Of a stretch of DNA of 64,000 nucleotides, positions 40,679-48,464 are shown piece by piece (position 1 is the stretch's first letter; every line of letters begins with the position of its first letter). The notes beneath the pieces were generated by a model, which was given only the letters and a program-made list of their open reading frames with translations, was not told where the DNA came from and made no database searches. The stretch spans positions 56,562 to 120,561 of the forward strand of contig NZ_JAFHKT010000128.1 in the NCBI RefSeq assembly GCF_017052465.1, read 5' to 3'. This DNA is from Arthrobacter pascens. GTDB taxonomy: Bacteria > Actinomycetota > Actinomycetes > Actinomycetales > Micrococcaceae. A program made the translations under genes and the position numbers.

Positions 40679-42138
40679 GGCTTTCCTTCCCCGTTTTCAG
40701 CGGCGGCGGCAGGGAGCCTCAGGCGAACCTCCGTGCCATCCGGGCTGCTGTTGATATCGGCGGTGCCGCCGTGCCGTTTCATACGGCCAATGATGGATTC
40801 CCGGACACCAAGCCTGTCCTCCGGAACCGTGTGCAGTTCGAATCCTGTTCCGCGGTCCTTCACGAAGACTTCGACGCCGCCGTCGGACACCTCAAGGTAC
40901 ACGGACACGGGTCCGCCGCCGTGGCGGGAGGCGTTGAGCATGGCCTCGCGGCTGGCCTGGACCAGGGCCTCGTGCCGGTCGGTCATCACGGTGTCGCCCA
41001 CGCTCACCACGTCCACCGCGTTGCCGAGACCGTCTTCGACCTCGGCAGCGGCGGCCTTGATCCTGTCAGAGAGCTGACCTGACTCCTTGGCCGGGTCCTT
41101 GAAGAGCCAGCCGCGCAGTTCCCTCTCCTGTGCCCGGGCCAGCCTCACGACGTCGTGCTCATTGCCGGCGCGGCGCTGGATCAGGGCAAGAGTCTGCAGA
41201 ACCGAGTCATGCAGGTGGGCGGCGATCTCGGCGCGCTCGGTCTCGCGCACCCGGCCGGCTCGTTCGGTCTCGAGGTCGCGCCAGAACTTCAGGCCCCAGG
41301 GAAGCAGCACCAGCGCCACGCCGCCGAGCACCGCCACGGACGCGAGCAGCGCCAGCCAGGTCTGCTCCCAGGAGCCCGAGCCGGACACCATCACCAGCAC
41401 GCCGGCCACCACGAGCGCCAGCCCGGCGGCCAGCCGTGCCCAGCCGCCCGCCTGGTCCGCCTTGGTCTTGTCCACCAGGCCCGCGCGGCGTGTCTCATCA
41501 AGCTGCATCCAGGCGATGGCTGCACCGCCGAGGATCGCGGCGGCGGGGATGAGCGTCCCCAGCGGGACGTCCGCACCAAGCAGCCTGGCAATCAGGATCC
41601 CGGCTACGAGCAGCAATCCGGAACCGAGCAGGATTTCCTTGCCGTAGCGCATGCTGCGCACCCGGAACCAGGCGCCGGTGCCCGCTGCGGACGCACTGGC
41701 GGTGCCGGGTGCCGCGCCGGCGGTGAAGGGTGCCGCGCCGGCCGCCGTCGGCTGGAAGGAGGGTCCGGCGTCGTACATTGCGGACGGGAAGGTGGCCGGC
41801 TGAAGTTGAGCGTCGGCGGTAGCGGACGGAATCGTGGGGCCGCCAACCGGGGGGCTGCTCCCGGGGCGGCTGTCCACTGCTGGGCCGCTCACCGCGGGTG
41901 CAATCGGCGACGCCGGCCGCCTGGCGTTCCGCCGGGCGGCTTCGTCTGCGGTTGGAACCATGATCCAGAGCCACGCGTAGAAGACGAACCCGGCGCCGCC
42001 GGCGAGCGCGGCCACCGCCATGCCGAGCCGCACCATGCGCACCGGCCAGCCCAAGTGGGCTGACAGGCCGGAGCAGACTCCGGCGATCATGCGGTCGCTG
42101 CTGCGGACCAGCGGCGGGCGGACGGGAACGGTGGTCAT
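40675..42138 (-). CDS. PspC-domain histidine kinase
   Basis: Membrane sensor kinase of 487 residues. Residues ~12-62 form a PspC domain (RSSDRMIAGVCSGLSAHLGW), including its membrane helix. A Pro/Ala-rich linker runs to ~155, followed by about four further membrane helices (~168-282). Then comes a dimerisation helix with the phospho-acceptor His310 in AAHLHDSVLQTL (NarL/LuxR-associated kinase type). The ATPase domain has an N-box-like AMLNASRHGG and the G-box DRGTGFELH. PspC fused to a kinase implies sensing of membrane or envelope stress. It faces an operon with two more PspC proteins. Confidence 0.92.
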   Translation of the reverse strand: MTTVPVRPPLVRSSDRMIAGVCSGLSAHLGWPVRMVRLGMAVAALAGGAGFVFYAWLWIMVPTADEAARRNARRPASPIAPAVSGPAVDSRPGSSPPVGGPTIPSATADAQLQPATFPSAMYDAGPSFQPTAAGAAPFTAGAAPGTASASAAGTGAWFRVRSMRYGKEILLGSGLLLVAGILIARLLGADVPLGTLIPAAAILGGAAIAWMQLDETRRAGLVDKTKADQAGGWARLAAGLALVVAGVLVMVSGSGSWEQTWLALLASVAVLGGVALVLLPWGLKFWRDLETERAGRVRETERAEIAAHLHDSVLQTLALIQRRAGNEHDVVRLARAQERELRGWLFKDPAKESGQLSDRIKAAAAEVEDGLGNAVDVVSVGDTVMTDRHEALVQASREAMLNASRHGGGPVSVYLEVSDGGVEVFVKDRGTGFELHTVPEDRLGVRESIIGRMKRHGGTADINSSPDGTEVRLRLPAAAAENGEGKP

Positions 42139-42157
42139 GCATCAATCCAAACACGGA

Positions 42158-42218
42158 TCAGGGTTCCGGGGACCGCATTCCAGCCGGGACCAGGGTCAGG
42201 TCAGGGGCGGCTCAGGGT
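42158..42218. promoter_or_regulatory. Divergent promoter with TCAGGGT repeats
   Basis: The 124-bp space between the kinase and the PspC operon carries copies of TCAGGGT at 42158-42164 and 42212-42218, a CAGGGT at 42191-42196, and intervening GTCAGGTCAGGGG. Direct repeats in a shared promoter are where the cognate regulator could bind. Not tested against other promoters. Confidence 0.35.
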
Positions 42219-42262
42219 ACTCCCCAATAGAGACGGAGAGCGCTGAACGGCAGTATCGAAGT

Positions 42263-43858
42263 ATGAACTCGCAAAACCCAAACCCCTCTGATGGGCAGCA
42301 GTCCGCCGACAAGTCTGACGACCAGGCGCACTCCCCCGAAGCATCCCAGCCGGAGCCTTCGGCTGACCGGCCCGCTGAACCCCGGCACGACGCCGCGCCC
42401 GGCCCGCAGACCGAGCCTCTGCTCCCTCCGCCGCTCTACACCCACGGCCTGCCCGGAAACCACGGCGCGGCCGGCGGCTCCGTCGGTGCCGCCTTCGGCG
42501 CGGCCTACGGCCAGCCGCCCCGGCAGCTGGACTTCTTCGACTGGATCCGCAGCCACGGGATAAACCGCGGACGCGACCGCTGGATCGGCGGTGTCTCGAG
42601 CGGCATCGCCGAGCGGATGGGCATCGACCCACTGATCGTCCGGGGCGTCTTCATCGTGCTGACCCTGTTTGCCGGCATCGGTGTGCTGCTTTACGGCATC
42701 GGCTGGGCACTCCTGCCCGAACCGGACGGCCGGATCCACACGCAGGAGGCAGGCGCCGGCCGCTGGACCAGCGGCATGACAGGCGCCCTGGTGACCACGG
42801 TCATCGGTTTCACGGGCCTGGGCGGCGGTTTCTGGGGCTGGGGCCGCGACGGCTTCGGCTTCTTCTGGGCCCTGTTCTGGATCGGCGGCCTTGTTTACCT
42901 CATCTATTTCCTCACCCAGCGCGACAGGAAGGGCACTGGAGCAGCCATGAACAACACACCGGCGGACAGCAGCTCCGCGTATGGATACACAGCCGCGGAG
43001 GGCTCCCCCGCCACCGGCTCTGCAGCCTCGTTCGCTGCGGGTTCGCCGGGCACTTCCAGCGCTTCAGGCGCGTCGAGCACCTTCGGCGCCGGGCCGGCGT
43101 CGGGACCCAACCCGCCGTACGCACCCAATAACCCCTACGCCCCCAACACCCCGTACGGCGGCGGCTTTGGCAGCGTGCCGCCCCGCGGACCGGCCCCGGT
43201 GCCCGCCCCCGTTCCGGCACCGAAATCAAAGCCGGCCGGACCCGGCACTCCTGCCGTCGCCATCACCGCCGGCCTGGCGCTGCTGGTAGGAGGCTCCCTC
43301 AAGGCGCTCGACGCCGGCAATGTGATTGATCTGGGCAGTTCCGCCAACGCTGTGGTCTGGGCCAGCGGCGCCGCCGTCCTTGGCCTGGGAATCCTGCTGG
43401 CGGGCCTCAGGGGCAGGACCTCGGGGATACTCGGCTTCTTCGCCGTGGCCGCCCTAATCATCGGCGGCGTCTTCAACGCAGTTCCGAACGGTGAACGGTT
43501 CCGCTTCCAGGACGCAGACTGGAACCCCGCCAGCATCGAGCAGGCCCGCGACGGGTTCCAGATCACGGGCGGCCGGGGAACTGTTGACCTCACCGGACTG
43601 AACGCGACCGCGCCGCTGCCCAGCGACGTCGTAGTCCCCATGGACGTGACCGCCAGCAACGTCACGGTCATCCTGCCGAGCACCGTGCCGGTGGACGTCC
43701 GGGCCGACATGACGCTGGGAAACCTCCACGAAGGCACGAACCAGCGCGGCGGCATCACCTCAAGGCAGAGCAGCTACAACACAGACAGGCCCGGCGCACG
43801 GCTGATCCTGCAGATCGACGGAACGGTCAGCAACATCACCATCCAGGAAGGAAACTGA
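42263..43858 (+). CDS. PspC-domain multi-pass membrane protein with adhesin-like C-terminal domain
   Basis: 531 residues from the ATG at 42263. Residues 1-95 are Pro/Ser/Ala-rich and acidic. A PspC domain follows (RDRWIGGVSSGIAERMGIDP, then the helix LIVRGVFIVLTLFAGIGVLL). Next come two membrane helices, a Gly/Pro/Ser/Ala linker (about 230-320), three more helices and a C-terminal soluble domain (about 420-531). That domain has repeating beta-type motifs (VPMDVTASNVTVILPSTVPV, then VRADMTLGNL), like the predicted adhesin-type/LiaF C-terminal fold. Probably an envelope-stress effector or co-sensor controlled by the divergent two-component pair. Confidence 0.85.
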   Translation: MNSQNPNPSDGQQSADKSDDQAHSPEASQPEPSADRPAEPRHDAAPGPQTEPLLPPPLYTHGLPGNHGAAGGSVGAAFGAAYGQPPRQLDFFDWIRSHGINRGRDRWIGGVSSGIAERMGIDPLIVRGVFIVLTLFAGIGVLLYGIGWALLPEPDGRIHTQEAGAGRWTSGMTGALVTTVIGFTGLGGGFWGWGRDGFGFFWALFWIGGLVYLIYFLTQRDRKGTGAAMNNTPADSSSAYGYTAAEGSPATGSAASFAAGSPGTSSASGASSTFGAGPASGPNPPYAPNNPYAPNTPYGGGFGSVPPRGPAPVPAPVPAPKSKPAGPGTPAVAITAGLALLVGGSLKALDAGNVIDLGSSANAVVWASGAAVLGLGILLAGLRGRTSGILGFFAVAALIIGGVFNAVPNGERFRFQDADWNPASIEQARDGFQITGGRGTVDLTGLNATAPLPSDVVVPMDVTASNVTVILPSTVPVDVRADMTLGNLHEGTNQRGGITSRQSSYNTDRPGARLILQIDGTVSNITIQEGN

Positions 43859-43859
43859 C

Positions 43860-44162
43860 ATGAGCAGCTTCGACCCCGCACCGGAATCCTCCTCCACGCC
43901 GGACACCTCCAAGGCTCCGGATCCGCTGAAGACCTTGTCCGGCGAGCCAGCCCCGGCCTCGGCACGCGTCGGGACCATCGTCTGGGGGCTCGTGGTCCTC
44001 GCGCTGGCCGTCCTGATCATCATCTCCCAGCTGGGAATCGTGGTCCTGAACGGCACGTACGTCCTGATCGGCCTCATGATCGGGGCCGGCGCCGCACTGG
44101 TCATCGGCGGACTACTTTCCGCCCGCCGACGTGACAACGGCCCCACAACCGGGAAGGCTTGA
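43860..44162 (+). CDS. Two-helix membrane protein in the PspC operon
   Basis: 100 residues: a Pro/Ser/Asp-rich N-terminus of ~35 residues, then two membrane helices (VGTIVWGLVVLALAVLIIIS and YVLIGLMIGAGAALVIGGLL) and a basic tail. One base separates it from the upstream PspC gene and 3 bp from the next, so it is part of the operon. No family name recognised. Confidence 0.8.
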   Translation: MSSFDPAPESSSTPDTSKAPDPLKTLSGEPAPASARVGTIVWGLVVLALAVLIIISQLGIVVLNGTYVLIGLMIGAGAALVIGGLLSARRRDNGPTTGKA

Positions 44163-44165
44163 GAC

Positions 44166-44420
44166 ATGGAAAAGTTCTACAGCATCGTCAGGGGCCTCGG
44201 CCTGAAACGCGGTCCGCAGCGCTGGCTCGGCGGAGTCTGCGGCGGGATCGCAGACAAGTTCAATGTGGACGTCGCCTACGTCCGGATCGGTTTTCTCATC
44301 TTCTGCCTCCTGCCCGGTCCGGCCGTGGTGTTTTACCTGGCGGCATGGCTGGTACTGCCGGACCAGAACAACGCCATCGCCCTGGAGTCCTTCCTCGAGA
44401 AGCGCGGCAACCGCCCCTGA
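44166..44420 (+). CDS. Small PspC-domain protein
   Basis: 84 residues, almost entirely one PspC domain: QRWLGGVCGGIADKFNVDVA, membrane helix RIGFLIFCLLPGPAVVFYLA, then AWLVLPDQNN and a short charged tail. PspC proteins bind or sense stressed membranes. It ends the three-gene operon and is followed by a GC-rich hairpin. Confidence 0.9.
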   Translation: MEKFYSIVRGLGLKRGPQRWLGGVCGGIADKFNVDVAYVRIGFLIFCLLPGPAVVFYLAAWLVLPDQNNAIALESFLEKRGNRP

Positions 44421-44465
44421 CGGGCGATTGCGGTTCTCCGGCCGGTGGCGGCCAAACGGGTTCAG

Positions 44466-44491
44466 TGCCCCTGCTCCACGGAGCAGGGGCA
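44466..44491 (+). terminator. Hairpin after the PspC operon
   Basis: Arms TGCCCCTGCTCC and GGAGCAGGGGCA meet with only two bases between, so the working loop is larger and the stem about 11 bp. It lies 46 bp after the last PspC stop. No T-run follows. Confidence 0.5.
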
Positions 44492-44547
44492 TCCCTGCTT
44501 AAGAGGCTCGGCATGTAACCGTTTGTGTCCTTCCCCACACTGCCCAC

Positions 44548-44553
44548 TAGACT
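44548..44553 (+). promoter_or_regulatory. pfkA: Candidate -10 box of pfkA
   Basis: TAGACT with a weak TTGTGT 19 bp upstream. It gives a leader of about 55 nt before the ATG at 44615. Same hexamer as the tRNA-Trp and thyA promoters. Confidence 0.4.
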
Positions 44554-44614
44554 CTATGTGAGCTCAGCGTGGCGCTCTGCCTGTATACCTTCAACCAGGA
44601 TTTGAGCCGAAATA

Positions 44615-45640
44615 ATGAAAATTGGAATCCTTACCAGCGGCGGCGACTGCCCCGGACTGAATGCCGTGATCCGCGGCGCGGTCCTGAAGGGCATCGCCAT
44701 CCACGGCCACGAATTCGTGGGGTTCCTCGACGGATGGCGCGGCGTGGTCGAGGGAGACATCATCCCGATCCCCCGCACGCTGGTCCGGGGCATCGCCAAG
44801 CAGGGCGGCACCATCCTCGGCACCTCCCGCACCAACCCGTTCGAGAACGGCGGCGGACCGGACGTCATCAAGGCCCACATGGAACGGCTCGGCATTGATG
44901 CCATCATCGCCATCGGCGGCGAAGGCACCCTCGCGGCCGCCAAGCGGCTCACAGACGCAGGGCTGAAGATCGTGGGCGTCCCCAAGACCGTGGACAACGA
45001 CCTGGACGCGACGGACTACACGTTCGGTTTCGACACCGCGGTCCAGATCGCCACCGAGGCCATCGACCGGCTGCGGACCACCGGCGAGTCGCACCACCGC
45101 TGCATGATCGCCGAGGTCATGGGCCGCCACGTTGGATGGATCGCATTGCACGCGGGCATGGCCTCCGGTGCACACGCCATTCTGATTCCGGAGCAGAAGG
45201 TCAGCATCGAGCAGATCACCAAATGGGTGAACGAGGCCCATGACCGTGGCCGTGCGCCGCTCGTGGTGGTTGCCGAGGGCTTCGTGCCGGAGCACATGGA
45301 GTCCCCGCACTCCGAACGCGGCCTGGACACCTTTGGCCGGCCCCGCCTGGGCGGCATCGCCGACCAGCTCGCGCCGGAGATCGAAGCCAGGACCGGCATC
45401 GAGACCCGCGCCACCATCCTGGGCCACATCCAGCGCGGCGGCGTTCCGTCTGCTTTCGACCGGGTGCTGGCCACCCGCCTGGGCATGGCCGCCGTCGACT
45501 CCGTGGTCGAAGGCCGCTGGGGCACCATGGTGTCACTGAACGGCACGGACATTGACCACGTGGGCTTCGAAGCGGCCCTCGGCAAGCTGAAGACCGTCCC
45601 GCAGCACCGCTACGACGAAGCCGCGGTCCTCTTCGGATAA
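44615..45640 (+). CDS. pfkA: 6-phosphofructokinase
   Basis: Group-I phosphofructokinase phosphorylating fructose 6-phosphate in glycolysis. 341 residues. It begins MKIGILTSGGDCPGLNAVIR. The nucleotide loop is IGGEGTL, with Gly104 as in ATP enzymes. The catalytic motif is PKTVDNDLD, with Asp127 and with Lys124 where E. coli has Gly. Gly104 with Lys124 is the combination seen in actinomycete enzymes, some ATP- and some pyrophosphate-dependent, so the phosphoryl donor cannot be fixed from sequence. GHIQRGGVPSAFDRVLATRL completes the sugar-phosphate site. A 22-bp inverted repeat follows the stop. Confidence 0.95.
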   Translation: MKIGILTSGGDCPGLNAVIRGAVLKGIAIHGHEFVGFLDGWRGVVEGDIIPIPRTLVRGIAKQGGTILGTSRTNPFENGGGPDVIKAHMERLGIDAIIAIGGEGTLAAAKRLTDAGLKIVGVPKTVDNDLDATDYTFGFDTAVQIATEAIDRLRTTGESHHRCMIAEVMGRHVGWIALHAGMASGAHAILIPEQKVSIEQITKWVNEAHDRGRAPLVVVAEGFVPEHMESPHSERGLDTFGRPRLGGIADQLAPEIEARTGIETRATILGHIQRGGVPSAFDRVLATRLGMAAVDSVVEGRWGTMVSLNGTDIDHVGFEAALGKLKTVPQHRYDEAAVLFG

Positions 45641-45658
45641 GCCTGCCGCTTCGCCCCC

Positions 45659-45717
45659 GCGAACTGGCAGATAATGCCCTGTTTTTGCTTTTTTGAGGGC
45701 ATTATCTGCCAGTTCGC
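45659..45717. repeat. 22-bp perfect inverted repeat with T-rich loop
   Basis: Arms 45659-45680 and 45696-45717 are exact complements (core AACTGGCAGATAATGCCC) around a 15-nt loop of mainly T. It starts 19 bp after the pfkA stop. The length, perfect pairing and low GC of the arms set it apart from the surrounding GC-rich sequence. It may be a terminator for pfkA, or a member of a mobile or dispersed palindromic family. Confidence 0.85.
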
Positions 45718-45768
45718 GCTTTCTGGAGGGAGCCGTGTGGGACCGGGGCTCTTGGGCGCGCGGGTCGG

Positions 45769-45774
45769 TAGGCT
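45769..45774 (+). promoter_or_regulatory. -10 box of leaderless GNAT gene
   Basis: TAGGCT ends 6 nt before the ATG at 45781. The intervening GGAGGC resembles a ribosome binding site but touches the ATG, too close to act as one. Leaderless initiation is the better reading. Confidence 0.5.
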
Positions 45775-45780
45775 GGAGGC

Positions 45781-46497
45781 ATGACCCTTGAGTCCCATTC
45801 CGCCGCGATCATTCAGCTGGCCTGGGCACGCCGGCTGGGGCTCGACGACGGCGCCTTCGCCAGCGCTTTGGAAACCGGCGAGCGTATCACCAGGGCGGAC
45901 GATTCGGCCCGCGCCGTGGAGTTCGTCCGCCTGTTCGGCAGCTCCGCACTCGTGGGCCCGCAGTGGGCACTGGACGCCGCCGCCGGAATCGCCGACGAGG
46001 AAATGGCGCAGCACGTAACCCTGCTGACCATCACACGGCAGCACGGCGGCCACGGCCAGGGCTCCGCCGCACTGTTCTTCGCCGACGACCTGCCACTGCT
46101 GCAGCCCTCCGGGGAGCTGACCGTCTCCCACGGAAACCCGGCGGCCATCGAACTCGAGGGCCTCTGCCCGCCGGACGACGTCAATGAAGTGGGGCTTTCG
46201 GACCTCGAAAACCGCTACACGATCCTGCACGAAGAGGATGGCCGCAGGGTGCCTGTGGCCTGCGGCGCGTACTCCGAGTGGGAAGGGATCCTGGCCCACA
46301 TGGGCGTGCTCGTGGCACCCCGGTGGCGCCGCCGCGGAGTGGGGTCGCTGGCGGCGTCGGTCGCGGCCCACGAGGCCCTCGCGTCGGGGCTGACGCTGCA
46401 GTGGCGCAGCGACGTCAGCAACAAGGGGTCGCTGGCGATTGCGCGGAGCCTGGGCTTCGCCACGGGCGGCATCGAGACCAGCGTGCTGCTGGGCTGA
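45781..46497 (+). CDS. GNAT family N-acetyltransferase
   Basis: 238 residues. The N-terminal half (1-140) has no recognised motif. The C-terminal half carries the acetyl-CoA loop LVAPRWRRRGVGSLAASVAA and a GNAT ending (DVSNKGSLAIARSLGFATGG). Substrate unknown. It probably has its own leaderless promoter just after the pfkA repeat and ends 10 bp from the convergent MFS gene. Confidence 0.82.
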   Translation: MTLESHSAAIIQLAWARRLGLDDGAFASALETGERITRADDSARAVEFVRLFGSSALVGPQWALDAAAGIADEEMAQHVTLLTITRQHGGHGQGSAALFFADDLPLLQPSGELTVSHGNPAAIELEGLCPPDDVNEVGLSDLENRYTILHEEDGRRVPVACGAYSEWEGILAHMGVLVAPRWRRRGVGSLAASVAAHEALASGLTLQWRSDVSNKGSLAIARSLGFATGGIETSVLLG

Positions 46498-46507
46498 GGC
46501 GGGGCGG

Positions 46508-48037
46508 CTAGGGCGCCTTGGCTGCTGCGCTTTCTGCATCCGCCGCCTGCTGCCCGGCCCAGCCGTGGACCGGGTTCGGCCGGGCGAAGAAGAGGGCCAC
46601 CGCGGCGCCGAGCACGATCACGGCCGCAGGCAGCATGATCGACTGGCCCATCGCCGTCGAGAATCCCTGGTGCAGCGCCTCGGGAAGCAGGCCCCCGAAG
46701 CTGACTGCCTCTCCGGCCGGCCCGCCCGCGCCGGGTTCCCCCGGCGCGCCGGCGGCCGGAAGCTCCGCCGCGAGCCGGGCCTGCATTAGGACGGCTATGG
46801 CCGCGCTGCCGAGGACGGCGCCGATCTGCCGGGTGGTGTTGTACACGCCGGCCCCGGCCCCCGCCTGCCGCGGCGGCAGGTTGCGGGTGGCCGTGGAACT
46901 CAGCGGAGCCCAGATGCCCGCGTTCGCGAAGCCAAGCAGGGCACTCGGCAGCAGGAACAGCCACACGGGGGTGTCCGGATGCATGAGGGCCGAGTTCCAG
47001 AACAGCGCCACGGCCATGAGCAGCAGCCCGGCGGAGGTGAGGTACTTCGGGTTCACCCGGTCGATGATCCTGCCGACCACCGGGGCGAGGCCGCCGGAAA
47101 TCAGCGCCATCGGCACCATCATCAGAGCCGACTGCGTGGGCGTCATGCCACGCACCATCTGGTAGTAGAAGACCAGCGGCAGGCCGAACGCCGTGACGGT
47201 GAAGCCGACCGTGGTGATCCCGATGTTGGCGAGCGAGAAATTGCGGTCCCTAAAGAGGCCCAGCGGCAGGAGCGGTTCGCCTTTGTTGACGGCCTGCCAG
47301 CCGACGAAAAGCGCCAGCACCACGATTCCGCTGATGATCAGTCCCCAGACCGTCACGGGTCCGGAAATGGTCCCCCAGTTGTAGGTCTCGCCCTCCTGGA
47401 TGCCGAACACCAGCAGGAAAAGCCCGACGGCGCTGAGCACCACGCCGGGGACGTCGAACCTGTGCGGATGGGTGGTCAGGGACGGCACGAAACGCCAGGC
47501 GAGGACGAACCCCACGATCCCGATGGGGACATTGATGAAGAAGATCCACTCCCAGCCCAGCCCGTCCACCAGCAGGCCACCGAGGATCGGACCCACCAGC
47601 GTTGCCATGCCGGCGGTGGCACCCCACAGTCCCATGGCCGCTCCACGCCGGTCCGGCGGAAAGATCCGGGTGATCACGGCCATGGTCTGCGGCGTCATGA
47701 GGGCGGCACCGAGGCCCTGAAGCACGCGGGCCGCGATCAGCATCTCGATACTGCCGGACAGCCCGCACCACAGCGAGGCCAAGGTGAAAACGACGAGTCC
47801 CGCCAGGTAGAGCCGCTTGGGTCCGAAGCGGTCACCCAGCCTTCCGGTGATGAGCAGCGGCACGGCATACGCCAGCAGGTAGGCGCTCGTCACCCAGATG
47901 ACGGCATTGATGTCCGTCTCCAGCCCCGCCATGATCCTCGGATTGGCCACGGACACAATGGTGGTGTCGATCAGGATCATGAAGAAGCCGATGACCATCG
48001 ACCAGAGGGCAGGCCACGGCCTGCTGACGTTTTCCAA
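46508..48037 (-). CDS. MFS drug/H+ antiporter, 14-helix (DHA2/EmrB-QacA type)
   Basis: Predicted multidrug efflux pump driven by proton motive force. About 509 residues with 14 membrane helices. The first includes MVIGFFMILIDTTIVSVANP (DHA2 motif D1-like), followed by ITGRLGDRFGPKRLYLAG (MFS motif A) and later motif-C-like LVGPILGGLLVDGLGWEWIF. The start is uncertain: I choose the TTG at 48035-48037, 4 nt after the ankyrin-gene stop, since translation could be coupled. The open frame reaches back to 48151 inside that gene, where the sequence is not MFS-like. Confidence 0.85.
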   Translation of the reverse strand: MENVSRPWPALWSMVIGFFMILIDTTIVSVANPRIMAGLETDINAVIWVTSAYLLAYAVPLLITGRLGDRFGPKRLYLAGLVVFTLASLWCGLSGSIEMLIAARVLQGLGAALMTPQTMAVITRIFPPDRRGAAMGLWGATAGMATLVGPILGGLLVDGLGWEWIFFINVPIGIVGFVLAWRFVPSLTTHPHRFDVPGVVLSAVGLFLLVFGIQEGETYNWGTISGPVTVWGLIISGIVVLALFVGWQAVNKGEPLLPLGLFRDRNFSLANIGITTVGFTVTAFGLPLVFYYQMVRGMTPTQSALMMVPMALISGGLAPVVGRIIDRVNPKYLTSAGLLLMAVALFWNSALMHPDTPVWLFLLPSALLGFANAGIWAPLSSTATRNLPPRQAGAGAGVYNTTRQIGAVLGSAAIAVLMQARLAAELPAAGAPGEPGAGGPAGEAVSFGGLLPEALHQGFSTAMGQSIMLPAAVIVLGAAVALFFARPNPVHGWAGQQAADAESAAAKAP

Positions 48038-48041
48038 GGAC

Positions 48042-48464
48042 TTAGCCCAGCAGGTCCTGGATGTCCCGGCGGGCGAACATCTCGGCGGCGGCGCGCGCCG
48101 AGGGGGTTCCGGCGTCGGGATCGGCGCCGGCGTCGAGCAGCACCCGGGCAACGTCCGTGTAGCCCTTGAAGACCGCGCCCGCCAGGGGCGTCTGTCCGCG
48201 CCCGTTGGCCTGGTTCACGTCGCCGCCGTGGTACAGGACCAGCTGAACGGTCTCGGCATGGCCGTGATAGGCGGCGAGCATGAGCAGCGAGTCCCCGGCG
48301 GAGTTGGTGAGCGTCGCCGGGGCACCGGCGTTGAGGTAGCTGCGGAGCATCTCCGTTTCCCCGTTGCGTGCGGCATCGAAGAGCCGGTGCGCCAGTTCGA
48401 GCGTCTCTTCGTCCATCCCGGCAGCGGTGCCGCCCGCGGCGTTCGGGTCGGTCTGGTCTGTCAT
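48042..48464 (-). CDS. Ankyrin-repeat protein
   Basis: 140 residues with about three ankyrin repeats: LAHRLFDAARNGETEMLRSY, GDSLLMLAAYHGHAETVQLV and RGQTPLAGAVFKGYTDVARV. A protein-binding module without catalytic motif or signal peptide. Its ATG overlaps the YgfZ-family stop by four bases and the MFS gene follows within 4 nt, so the three form one operon. Confidence 0.9.
   Translation of the reverse strand: MTDQTDPNAAGGTAAGMDEETLELAHRLFDAARNGETEMLRSYLNAGAPATLTNSAGDSLLMLAAYHGHAETVQLVLYHGGDVNQANGRGQTPLAGAVFKGYTDVARVLLDAGADPDAGTPSARAAAEMFARRDIQDLLG

Noticed and set aside
46979..48169. A 396-codon His/Gln/Asp-rich plus-strand frame opposite the MFS gene
   Set aside because: Antisense of membrane helices gives this composition; no start signal or family match.
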